A stretch of DNA of 64,000 nucleotides from an uncultured Eubacteriales bacterium (GTDB lineage: Bacteria; Bacillota; Clostridia; Oscillospirales; Oscillospiraceae), in the NCBI GenBank assembly GCA_900546515.1, contig URDG01000010.1, positions 4,573 to 68,572 of the forward strand, given 5' to 3'. Shown one piece after another: positions 25,306 to 33,443 of the stretch. A model generated the notes under the pieces. That model was not told the origin of the DNA, did not search any database, and saw only the letters and a list, made by a program, of their open reading frames with translations. Numbering within the stretch: the first letter of the stretch is position 1; each line of letters begins with the position of its first letter. Both the position numbers and the translations under genes were made by a program.

Positions 25306-26198
25306 TAGACATGAATAATACCGGTATGAAGCGTGCGGCGCTTATAAACGACCTGTCCTGCATGGGAAAATGCTCTCTGAGCGTTGCGCTGCCGATCATA
25401 TCGGCCTGCGGCGCAGAGGCCGTGCCGCTGCCGACGGCGGTGCTTTCCACGCACACGGCGGCGGATTTCGGCAGCTATGTCATGCGCGATATGACAAAGG
25501 ACATGGAAGCGATCATCGCGCACTGGAAAACTCTCGGATTGAAATTTGACTGCATATATACGGGCTTTTTCGCATCGCTGGAGCAGATAGAGACGGCCGG
25601 ACAGTTCATACGCGACTTTGGCAGCGAGAAATGTCTTGTCATAGTCGACCCTGTGCTCGGCGACAACGGCGAGCTGTACGGCTGCTTTGACGACAGCTTT
25701 GTCAGCGCGATGCGGCATCTTTGCAATCTGGCCGACGTGATCACGCCGAACATGACCGAGGCCGCGCTTCTGACCGGCTGCCCGGCGGACACGCCGGCAT
25801 GGGAGCTCATGGCCGCGCTTGACACGGAGAACGTCATAATAACCGGCGTGCGCCGCGGCGGAGATGTGGGCTATATTGCGCGTTTCGGCGCGGAGACAAT
25901 GGAGATATATAAGCCGCATATTGATATGATGCTGCACGGGACGGGCGACGTGTTCTGTTCGGCCTTCTGCGGCGAGACGCTACGCGGCAGGAGCATGCCT
26001 GCGGCTCTCGAGGCTGCGGCGGATTTCTGCGACGAGTGTATAAAAGAGACGATAAAACGCCGGCCGAGTCACTGGTACGGTCTGGCTTTTGAAGAAATAC
26101 TGAGACGGAGGCTCTTTGATAATGAGCAGCGTAATAACCGTAAAGGATCTGTGCCTGTGGTACGGAAACCATCAGGCGCTGAAAAACATAAGCATTGA
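25302..26198 (+). CDS. Pyridoxal/pyridoxamine-kinase-like protein inside the pst operon
   Basis: 298 residues of the ribokinase-like PdxK/PdxY group: INDLSCMGKCSLSVALPI at the N-terminus, VDPVLGDNGELY in the middle, and the catalytic anion-hole motif HGTGDVFCSAF near residue 215. These kinases phosphorylate vitamin B6 vitamers or a related alcohol. The gene starts within the pstA stop and its last 77 bases overlap pstB in another frame. Family members usually end near WYGLAFEEIL; here about 25 extra residues follow, suggesting loss of an earlier stop. Its presence between pstA and pstB is unusual. Confidence 0.85.
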   Translation: MIDMNNTGMKRAALINDLSCMGKCSLSVALPIISACGAEAVPLPTAVLSTHTAADFGSYVMRDMTKDMEAIIAHWKTLGLKFDCIYTGFFASLEQIETAGQFIRDFGSEKCLVIVDPVLGDNGELYGCFDDSFVSAMRHLCNLADVITPNMTEAALLTGCPADTPAWELMAALDTENVIITGVRRGGDVGYIARFGAETMEIYKPHIDMMLHGTGDVFCSAFCGETLRGRSMPAALEAAADFCDECIKETIKRRPSHWYGLAFEEILRRRLFDNEQRNNRKGSVPVVRKPSGAEKHKH

Positions 26199-26877
26199 CA
26201 TACCCGAAAAAAGCATAACCGCGCTTATCGGTCCGTCCGGCTGCGGAAAGTCCACCTTCCTGAAAACGCTCAACCGCATGAACGACCTTGTGCCCGGCGT
26301 GAGAATAACGGGCGACGTGCGTTACAGGGGAGAGAATATATTCGATCCGTCAATGGACGTCAGCACTCTGCGCCGGGAGATCGGCATGGTGTTCCAGAAG
26401 CCGAATCCGTTCCCGATGAGCATATACGACAACATAGCCTACGGCCCGCGCACGCACGGGGTGAAGAGCAAGGCTAAGCTTGACGATATAGTCGAGAGCG
26501 CCCTGCGCGGCGCCGCGATCTGGGACGAGGTGAGCGACAGGCTGAAAAAGAACGCGCTCGGCCTCTCAGGCGGTCAGCAGCAGAGGCTGTGCATAGCCCG
26601 CGCGCTTGCGGTCGAGCCGAAGGTACTGCTGATGGATGAGCCTACAAGCGCGCTCGACCCAATCTCCACCTCGAAGATAGAAGAGCTCGCCATGCAGCTC
26701 GAGGAGAAATATACGATAGTCATCGTCACGCACAATATGCAGCAGGCGGTGCGTATCTCAGACCGCACGGCGTTTTTCCTGCTGGGCGACCTTGTAGAGT
26801 GCGGCGACACGGAGAAGATATTCTCCCAGCCCGAGGACAAGCGCACCGAGGATTACATTACCGGCAGATTCGGCTGA
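26122..26877 (+). CDS. pstB: Phosphate ABC transporter ATP-binding protein
   Basis: 251 residues from ATG 26122, 10 bases after GGAGG. Walker A GPSGCGKST, signature LSGGQQQR, Walker B LLMDEPTSALDPIS, plus the PstB-specific MNDLVPGVRITGDV. It energises PstCA. The N-terminal 77 bases overlap the kinase frame. Confidence 0.95.
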   Translation: MSSVITVKDLCLWYGNHQALKNISIDIPEKSITALIGPSGCGKSTFLKTLNRMNDLVPGVRITGDVRYRGENIFDPSMDVSTLRREIGMVFQKPNPFPMSIYDNIAYGPRTHGVKSKAKLDDIVESALRGAAIWDEVSDRLKKNALGLSGGQQQRLCIARALAVEPKVLLMDEPTSALDPISTSKIEELAMQLEEKYTIVIVTHNMQQAVRISDRTAFFLLGDLVECGDTEKIFSQPEDKRTEDYITGRFG

Positions 26878-26902
26878 TACCGGCAGAGAAGGAGGAACCG
26901 AT

Positions 26903-27547
26903 ATGAGAAGTCATTTTGACGAGCAGCTTGCCCTTCTGAACAGGGAGCTTATAGAGATGGGCGCACTGTGCGAGGAGGTCATAGCGCTCGCCTCCAAGGC
27001 GCTTACGGATATGGACAAAAAGCTTGCGGACAGAGTTGCACCGCTGGATTCCGAGATAGATCAGAAGGAGCGCACGATCGAGTCGATGTGCCTGAAGCTT
27101 CTTTTGCAGCAGCAGCCTGTCGCGCGCGACCTCAGACAGATATCGGCGGCGCTGAAAATGATAACCGACATGGAGCGTATAGGCGATCAGGCCGAGGACA
27201 TAGCCGAGATCATAGGCTTTCTTGACGGGCACAGCCCGGAGAACGACGGCATCCTGCGTGATATGGCGGTCGCCGTTATACAGATGGTCACGGAGAGCGT
27301 CGACGCCTACGTAAAGCACGACACCGCGCTTGCGCAGAAGGTCATAGCGGACGACGATACTGTCGACGATTATTTTGAACAGGTCAAGCATAAGCTGATC
27401 GGCAGCATTGCGGAAAACCCGGACGACGGCGAATATGCGCTTGACATTCTGATGATAGCAAAGTATTTTGAGCGTATAGGCGACCATGCCACGAATATTG
27501 CCGAGTGGGTGATATTCTCCATAACAGGCGTACACAAGGAGGCGTAA
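26903..27547 (+). CDS. phoU: Phosphate transport regulator PhoU
   Basis: 214 residues, all-helical, two PhoU repeats each with the acidic metal-binding block (EVIALASKALTDMDKKLAD; MERIGDQAEDIAE; FERIGDHATNIAEW). PhoU links PstSCAB activity to the PhoR kinase. It follows pstB by 25 bases behind AGGAGG, and the response regulator starts two bases after its stop. Confidence 0.95.
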   Translation: MRSHFDEQLALLNRELIEMGALCEEVIALASKALTDMDKKLADRVAPLDSEIDQKERTIESMCLKLLLQQQPVARDLRQISAALKMITDMERIGDQAEDIAEIIGFLDGHSPENDGILRDMAVAVIQMVTESVDAYVKHDTALAQKVIADDDTVDDYFEQVKHKLIGSIAENPDDGEYALDILMIAKYFERIGDHATNIAEWVIFSITGVHKEA

Positions 27548-27549
27548 AA

Positions 27550-28224
27550 ATGATTTGGTGCGTTGAGGATGACGCCAGCATCCGGGACATAGAAGTATAC
27601 GCATTGCAGTCGAGCGGGTTTGAAGCTCGCGGCTTTGAGGACGGAACGTCGTTCTGGGAGGCGCTCAGGACCGAACAGCCGGAGCTCGTTGTGCTGGACG
27701 TGATGCTGCCCGGCATCGACGGGGTAGAGCTGCTGCGCCGGATCAAGGCCTCGCCTGAGCTGAAAAATATAGCCGTTGTGATGGCGACCGCAAAGGGCGC
27801 GGAATACGACAAGGTGCTGGGGCTCGACCTCGGCGCGGACTATTATCTTACAAAGCCGTTCGGCGTGATGGAGCTCGTCTCGAGCGTGAAGGCGGTGCTG
27901 CGCCGCTGCCGTCCTGAGAGCGGGACAAGACTTTTGAAGATCGGCGGGCTCGCCGTAAATCTGGATGAGCACACGGTCACTGCGGATGGAGCGCGCATTA
28001 CGCTCACATACAAGGAATTTGAGCTTTTGAAGCTCTTTATGTCGCGTCCGGGCATTGCCTTCACACGGGACCAGCTTTTCAACGAGATCTGGGGCATGGA
28101 CTACTGCGGCGAGACGCGCACGGTGGATATGCACATACGCACGCTGCGCCAGAAGCTCGGCAGCTACGGCAGCATGATAGAGACGGTGCGCAACGTAGGC
28201 TACAGGCTGGAGGCAGGGGCATGA
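27550..28224 (+). CDS. phoP: Response regulator, PhoP/OmpR family
   Basis: 224 residues from ATG 27550 behind GGAGGCG. Receiver domain with phosphoacceptor Asp at about residue 50 (VVLDVMLPGIDG), conserved Lys in TKPFG, and a C-terminal winged helix (FELLKLFMSRPGIAFTRDQL, RTVDMHIRTLRQKLG). Its place behind phoU and before a PAS-containing kinase makes it the phosphate-starvation regulator; it would act at the TTTAC repeats before pstS. Confidence 0.9.
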   Translation: MIWCVEDDASIRDIEVYALQSSGFEARGFEDGTSFWEALRTEQPELVVLDVMLPGIDGVELLRRIKASPELKNIAVVMATAKGAEYDKVLGLDLGADYYLTKPFGVMELVSSVKAVLRRCRPESGTRLLKIGGLAVNLDEHTVTADGARITLTYKEFELLKLFMSRPGIAFTRDQLFNEIWGMDYCGETRTVDMHIRTLRQKLGSYGSMIETVRNVGYRLEAGA

Positions 28225-29882
28225 CCGGGAAGATATTCAGGTCGATACTCATTGTCGCTGGGATAGTTTTGCTGGCTAGCGCTGTCATAACGATGGGCGT
28301 GTTGTACGAATATTTCGGCGGCGTGCAGGAAAACCAGCTAGCAGACCAGCTCAATCTCGCGGCGGCTGCCGTGGAGAGCGACGGGATGGCGTATCTGAAA
28401 GGGCTTGACGCCGGGAACTACCGCCTTACTTGGATAGACGGGGACGGCAGGGTCATGTACGACACGAGCACGGACGCCGGGACACTGGAAAACCACGCCG
28501 GCCGCGAGGAGGTGCAGCAGGCGCTGAAAAAAGGCTCGGGGGAGAGCATACGCTACTCGACTACTCTGCTGCAAAAGACTATCTACTATGCGAAGCGCCT
28601 TGACGACGGCACTGTGCTGCGCATCTCTGTCAGCCGCAGCACGGCGGGCATGCTGGCTCTCGGCATGATACGGCCGATGCTCATTGTTGTGCTGGCGGTG
28701 CTGCTGTTCTCGGGCTTTCTTGCAAAGGGAGTGTCGAAGCGTATAGTTGAGCCGCTCAACAACATAGATCTGGATCAGCCGCTCGAAAACGACGTATACG
28801 AGGAGCTGACACCGCTGCTCAGGCGCATAAATGCCCAGCACACGGAGATAGAGGAGCAGGTGCGCACGCTGCGCCAGCGCACGGACGAGTTCACGCAGAT
28901 AACCGGCAGCATGAAGGAGGGCCTTGTGCTGCTTGACAACAAGGGCGTGATACTCAGCATAAATTCCGCCGCGCAGAAGCTGTTCGGTACGGACGCTTCA
29001 TGCGTCGGGGCGGACTTTCTCACCGTTGAGCGGGATCATGAGATGAGCCTTGCCATAGAGAAAGCGCTCTCCGGCGGGCACAGCGAGATGCGTTCGGAGC
29101 GCGCGGGGAGAGAGTATCAGTTCGACATCAGCCGAATTGAATCCTCAGGAGCCGCCGCAGGCACGGTCATCCTTGCCTTCGACATAACCGAGCAGGAGTA
29201 CGCCGAGCGCAACCGCCGCGAATTCACCGCAAACGTCTCGCACGAGCTGAAAACGCCGCTTCAGGGCATTATCGGCAGTGCGGAGCTCATAGAAAACGGT
29301 ATGGTCCGTCCCGAGGATATGCCGCGCTTCATCGGACATATCCACGCCGAGGCCTCGCGCCTTGTCACGCTCATCGGCGATATAATCCGCCTTTCGCAGC
29401 TCGACGAGGGCGATGCAATGCCGGTCGAGAGCGTCGACCTTTTTGACGAGGCTGAGGAGGCGGCCGCAAATCTCTGCGACGCCGCCGCGGCGAAGAACGT
29501 CACTGTGGAGGTCGAGGGCGGCAGCGCGCCGGTGCAGGGTGTGCGCCGGCTTATATACGAGATAATATACAACCTCTGCGACAACGCCATAAAGTACAAT
29601 AAGGACGGCGGCAGCGTGAAGATCACGGTGGGGAGCAGTGAAAAAGAAAGCACGGTCCGCGTTGCGGACACGGGCATCGGTATCCCGCCGGAGCATCAAA
29701 GCCGTGTTTTTGAGCGCTTCTACCGTGTGGACAAGAGCCATTCCAAGGCCTCCGGCGGAACGGGGCTGGGGCTGTCCATCGTCAAGCACGCCGTGCAGTA
29801 TCACCACGGTACGGTCAGGCTTGAGAGCACACCGGACGTGGGCACGGTCATCAGCGTGTCATTCCCGAAAGCCGGTAATTGA
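28221..29882 (+). CDS. phoR: Sensor histidine kinase, PhoR type
   Basis: 553 residues; starts in the stop region of the regulator (4-base overlap). Membrane helix at about 8-28, an extracytoplasmic domain to about 145, second helix about 150-168, a PAS-like domain around 235-330, the HisKA motif NVSHELKTPLQ near residue 338, then HATPase motifs CDNAIKYNKDGG, ADTGIGIP and GGTGLGLS. It phosphorylates the adjacent response regulator. The extracellular region is longer than in E. coli PhoR and resembles Bacillus-type kinases. Confidence 0.92.
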   Translation: MTGKIFRSILIVAGIVLLASAVITMGVLYEYFGGVQENQLADQLNLAAAAVESDGMAYLKGLDAGNYRLTWIDGDGRVMYDTSTDAGTLENHAGREEVQQALKKGSGESIRYSTTLLQKTIYYAKRLDDGTVLRISVSRSTAGMLALGMIRPMLIVVLAVLLFSGFLAKGVSKRIVEPLNNIDLDQPLENDVYEELTPLLRRINAQHTEIEEQVRTLRQRTDEFTQITGSMKEGLVLLDNKGVILSINSAAQKLFGTDASCVGADFLTVERDHEMSLAIEKALSGGHSEMRSERAGREYQFDISRIESSGAAAGTVILAFDITEQEYAERNRREFTANVSHELKTPLQGIIGSAELIENGMVRPEDMPRFIGHIHAEASRLVTLIGDIIRLSQLDEGDAMPVESVDLFDEAEEAAANLCDAAAAKNVTVEVEGGSAPVQGVRRLIYEIIYNLCDNAIKYNKDGGSVKITVGSSEKESTVRVADTGIGIPPEHQSRVFERFYRVDKSHSKASGGTGLGLSIVKHAVQYHHGTVRLESTPDVGTVISVSFPKAGN

Positions 29883-29902
29883 ATACATTGTAAAATAAAT
29901 CG

Positions 29903-29950
29903 GAGAGCGATGTAAAATGTGTGTACATTTATGCATCGCTCTCTTGCTTT
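29903..29950 (+). terminator. Terminator of the pst-pho operon
   Basis: Stem GAGAGCGATG (29903-29912) / CATCGCTCTC (29934-29943), followed by TTGCTTTT. Confidence 0.75.
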
Positions 29951-30007
29951 TGCGTAAAAATGCATATATAATTAATACGTAAATGAGAATGAATGAGAGG
30001 AATACTG

Positions 30008-30844
30008 ATGGACGAGATCAGAGAAGCAAAAAACAGGGCTTACGAGGAAGAGAAAGCCAGAAGAATCGAAGAAATGAGGGGCAAAAAAGGCTTCATATGC
30101 GATATGGACGGCGTCATATATCATGGCAACCGTCTGCTGCCCGGAGTGAAGGAATTCGTCGAGTGGCTTTATAAGGAAAACAAGAACTTTCTGTTTCTGA
30201 CCAATGCGTCGGAGCGCTCTCCAAAGGAGCTTCAGCTCAAGCTGAAGCGTATGGGCCTCGACGTGGATGAGAAGCATTTTTACACCAGCGCTCTTGCGAC
30301 AGCGAAATTTATCAGCAAGCAGGCTCCGGGCAGCAGCGCCTATGTTATCGGCGGCGCGGGTCTTATCATGGCTCTGCATGACGCCGGCATCACAATGAAC
30401 GACGTCGACCCCGACTATGTGATAATCGGCGAGGGCAACACCTATAACTATGAGAATATACTCAAGGCTGTGCACCTTGTGCTCAAGGGCGCAAAGCTCA
30501 TCGGCACGAACAGCGACCTTACCGGCCCGTCGGAGGACGGTATAATCCCGGCCTGCCGCGCCATGATCGCGCCGATAGAGATGGCCACCGGGCAGAATGC
30601 CTACTTTGTCGGCAAGCCGAACCCGCTGATGATGCGCACCGGACTGCGTATTCTGGGCGTACACTCCGAGGACGCGGTCATGATCGGCGACAGAATGGAC
30701 ACCGATATGGTCGCCGGTATCGAGACCGGCCTTGACACCGTTCTCGTTCTCTCCGGCGTGACGGACCGCGCGGATATAAAAAAGTTCCCGTACCGGCCGC
30801 GCATAGTGCTCAACGGCGTCGGCGACATCCCGCCGAAAGAGTAA
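30008..30844 (+). CDS. HAD-IIA family phosphatase (NagD-like)
   Basis: 278 residues from ATG 30008, seven bases after GAGAGG (another ATG at 29993 lacks a site). HAD motif I DMDGVIYHG, motif II LTNASERS, the large C2 cap, motif III in GKPNPLMM and motif IV GDRMDTDMV. Members dephosphorylate small metabolites such as nucleotides or sugar phosphates; the substrate is not decided. A charged helix of about 28 residues precedes the catalytic domain. Monocistronic between two terminators. Confidence 0.9.
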   Translation: MDEIREAKNRAYEEEKARRIEEMRGKKGFICDMDGVIYHGNRLLPGVKEFVEWLYKENKNFLFLTNASERSPKELQLKLKRMGLDVDEKHFYTSALATAKFISKQAPGSSAYVIGGAGLIMALHDAGITMNDVDPDYVIIGEGNTYNYENILKAVHLVLKGAKLIGTNSDLTGPSEDGIIPACRAMIAPIEMATGQNAYFVGKPNPLMMRTGLRILGVHSEDAVMIGDRMDTDMVAGIETGLDTVLVLSGVTDRADIKKFPYRPRIVLNGVGDIPPKE

Positions 30845-30854
30845 AACGGAATAT

Positions 30855-30888
30855 AAAAAAATCACGGTCAGCTGACCGTGATTTTTTT
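30855..30888. terminator. Bidirectional terminator
   Basis: A perfect 34-base palindrome from AAAAAAATCACGGTCAG (30855-30871) to its complement ending in seven T at 30888. It serves the HAD gene on the plus strand and the small membrane protein on the minus strand. Confidence 0.93.
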
Positions 30889-30911
30889 GATCTATAAACC
30901 TTAATATCTTT

Positions 30912-31013
30912 TTACTCGTGCTTTTTGGCACCGGCAATGCCCATGACAGTTGCGTAAAGTACCATTGCACCGTAGATGCCGAGAATAGCAGCAGAAATAG
31001 GTTCCATGTTCAT
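30912..31013 (-). CDS. 33-residue single-span membrane protein
   Basis: ATG at 31013 (or 31007) follows AAAGGAGCGAC; the stop is at 30912-30914. It starts MNMEPISAAILGIYGAMVLY and ends in the charged tail GAKKHE. One hydrophobic helix spans about residues 7-27. It has its own promoter and terminator, which argues for a real gene. The size and layout recall the small accessory subunits of some symporters, but no transporter gene is adjacent and I do not recognise the family. Confidence 0.75.
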   Translation of the reverse strand: MNMEPISAAILGIYGAMVLYATVMGIAGAKKHE

Positions 31014-31069
31014 GTCGCTCCTTTACACATGTGCACGTCAAGACAATAACTTAACGATTTCTTGATATA

Positions 31070-31098
31070 AATATAACAGAGCGCATGGTAAAACGCAA
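31070..31098 (-). promoter_or_regulatory. Promoter of the 33-residue membrane protein
   Basis: On the minus strand TTGCGT (31098-31093), 17-base spacer, TATATT (31075-31070); about 57 bases before the start codon. Confidence 0.55.
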
Positions 31099-31150
31099 AT
31101 GCTTTTTTGATATATGGGTATGCGAATGAATGGAGATGGGCGTCGCGCGT

Positions 31151-33406
31151 TCAGCTCTGCTCGGCCAGATAGACGCTCACGCGGCTTTGCAGCTGCTTTG
31201 CGGCGTCCTCGGCGGATTTTCCGCCGCCGAGGTATGCGTTGACCTCAGAGCGTATGAGCGTCAGAAGCGCGTCGTCGGTATGGACGAGGCGAGTCGTGCC
31301 GTATACGAGCTCACGCATGGCGTCCGCGTCCGCCTGCGTGAAGGCGAACTGCTCGTAGCCCTCCTGCACGCGGCTCGCGGCATAGTCGAGCCCGGCCTCA
31401 AAACCGGCTTTTGAGACCGGTATACCGTTTGCAAGGCTGACATCGTCCCCGCCGAGCATCAGCGTGCGCACGAAGCGCCATGCGCCGTCCTTGTTCGCGC
31501 TCGACGCCATTATGCCGATGCGCGTATTATGCCCGTATGTATCGCCGGGAGTGCTGAAAAAGCCGCCGGCGATCTCGCTGCTGCTGCGGAGCCTGACAAA
31601 ATAGCTGCCCGTGCCGGAGGCTTCGGGGAAGCCGGCGAAGACATAGCCGTTCGGATAACTCATTCTGGGAGAAAAATAGACGGAACCTGCAATGTCGCAC
31701 TCAAGGGAGAAAAACACGCCCTGCGCGCCGCCGTAGCCCTGCTCCGCGGGCAGGCTCTCCAGCAGCTTCAGCCAGCCGGTGAAGGCGAGGCTGTCGAACG
31801 AGCATGTCATGTGCTCCCAGTCGATAAACTCCGCAGTCGAGGCCCATATCATGGCCTCAAGCATATCCTCACGGAACGGAACGCGCATGTCCGGGCGCTC
31901 TGCGCGCTGCTGCGCGATGTAATCCGCCGTCCAGTCCTGCCGGCCGGGATACAGCCCGGCGTCGGAGATGAGCGTCATAAGCGTGAATTTGTCGGTATAC
32001 TCGTACAATCCGCCGTTTTTCAGCATGGCGTTGAAAAGCGGCGCAATGAAGTCGTCACGGCTGACGGCGCCGTCAGCGTCGAGATACGGCAGCATATCCG
32101 TGAGCAGGCCGCCCTTGAGCGCGTTTTCCGGCAGAATGCTTGTGTCTATCACGTCCACATCACTGCCTGTTGCAAGCTCAATGAGAAGTCTGTCGCGCTC
32201 GTCGTTGCTGCTGTAACTGACGGGCTTGAGCACGATCCTGTACTCAGGGTCGGTGTTGTTGAAGCGGATGACCGCGTCCTCCAGCTCGTCCGACATCGAG
32301 TAGCTCATCGCGCCTCTGGATGTGTACCCGGCGGGCATGTCGTTCGTGTCGCCGAAGCAGGCGAGAGTGAGGGCGCGCTTTGCGGGGATCATGGTCTCAT
32401 ATACCCGGATAAGGCCGCTTTTGCCCATGTAGAAAAATTCGCCCTTCGAGTTTTCAAAGCAGCTGAAGCCGCCGAGGTCGTCCGCGCTCAGCGCGACATC
32501 CATCCAGCTGAAAACGGGCTCGTTCGCTCCGCTCTGAATATCAAAGCGCCGCAGAGCGCCGTCGACGGTGCAGTTGAAATTCCCGGCGCTGCTGCTGAAA
32601 CAGCCGCAACCATCGACCGGAATATGGCGGCTGTAGCTCATGCTGTCCGTGTCGAGCAGCCAGAAGCCCTCGTCTTCAGCGTCCCAGCGGTAGATATAAA
32701 GCTGTCCGTTCACGCGCATATAGTTCGGCCAGCCGTTCAGGCCGAGCGCAGGGCTGCCGAGCACGTTGGCGGCGGGGTCGAGTACGTAGGTGCTCGACGG
32801 CGAGGTGAGGAGAACGTGGCTGCCGTCAAGCGCGAGTATGGTGTGGAGCTCGGCCATACTGCTCTCGGTACCGGCGTCGCCTGCGAGCGGGATGCGGGAG
32901 AGAAGCTCCGTGCCGTCATTCAGATTTTTATAGAAGAGATAGTAGCCGGCATCGTCCGGGATCCTTCCGCCGCCTGCCGCGTACTCTTCGATCATTGCCC
33001 ACAGCGCGCCGCCTGCCGTGGATATGGCTTTGACGCGCGGATAGCGCGCTTCGCCCGTGCTGATGCCGCAGCGCTGCCATGTGCCGGTGACAGTGTCGTA
33101 GCCCGCCGCAAATAACGTTTCTGCGCTGTCGTCGGTGTCGGGCAGAAACCACATGGTGTCGCCGTCGCTGTCCCAGCCGCCGCTCAGGCCGCTGTGCTCA
33201 GGCCACAGGCCCTCCAGCCAGTCCGGCAGTGCGGTCTCCTCCGGCGCGTAGCCGGGGATAGTCTCCGTCACCGGCTTCGGCTCCGCAGAGGCCGTCTGAG
33301 GCGGCGCGGTCCCGCTTCCGGCAGGAACTGCCGCAGGGCTGCCGCCGCAGGCGGAGAGACCGAGCAGCATTGCGAGCGCCAGTATGAGGCATATATGCTT
33401 TTTCAC
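31151..33406 (-). CDS. Large lipoprotein with propeller-like N-half and solute-binding C-half (copy 1)
   Basis: 751 residues from a GTG at 33406 behind AGGAGG. Signal peptide with lipobox LSAC (Cys 20) and a Pro/Ala linker. Residues about 70-345 are made of short repeated beta-type segments such as SYSRHIPVDGCGCF, suggestive of a beta-propeller. From about 350 comes a family 1 extracellular solute-binding domain (VIRFNNTDPEYRIVLKPVSY, LATGSDVDVIDTSI), ending RVSVYLAEQS. Neither permease nor ATPase genes are nearby. It lies 37 bases downstream of a paralogue (33444-35618), probably in one transcript from the ECF-type promoter at 35664-35691. Confidence 0.82.
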   Translation of the reverse strand: MKKHICLILALAMLLGLSACGGSPAAVPAGSGTAPPQTASAEPKPVTETIPGYAPEETALPDWLEGLWPEHSGLSGGWDSDGDTMWFLPDTDDSAETLFAAGYDTVTGTWQRCGISTGEARYPRVKAISTAGGALWAMIEEYAAGGGRIPDDAGYYLFYKNLNDGTELLSRIPLAGDAGTESSMAELHTILALDGSHVLLTSPSSTYVLDPAANVLGSPALGLNGWPNYMRVNGQLYIYRWDAEDEGFWLLDTDSMSYSRHIPVDGCGCFSSSAGNFNCTVDGALRRFDIQSGANEPVFSWMDVALSADDLGGFSCFENSKGEFFYMGKSGLIRVYETMIPAKRALTLACFGDTNDMPAGYTSRGAMSYSMSDELEDAVIRFNNTDPEYRIVLKPVSYSSNDERDRLLIELATGSDVDVIDTSILPENALKGGLLTDMLPYLDADGAVSRDDFIAPLFNAMLKNGGLYEYTDKFTLMTLISDAGLYPGRQDWTADYIAQQRAERPDMRVPFREDMLEAMIWASTAEFIDWEHMTCSFDSLAFTGWLKLLESLPAEQGYGGAQGVFFSLECDIAGSVYFSPRMSYPNGYVFAGFPEASGTGSYFVRLRSSSEIAGGFFSTPGDTYGHNTRIGIMASSANKDGAWRFVRTLMLGGDDVSLANGIPVSKAGFEAGLDYAASRVQEGYEQFAFTQADADAMRELVYGTTRLVHTDDALLTLIRSEVNAYLGGGKSAEDAAKQLQSRVSVYLAEQS

Positions 33407-33443
33407 CAGAGTATTCCTCCTTTGTAAATTATCCGTGTATGGC

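Noticed and set aside
31529..33115. 528-codon open frame on the plus strand
   Set aside because: Shadow of the lipoprotein copy 1; the minus-strand frame has signal peptide, lipobox and a solute-binding domain.
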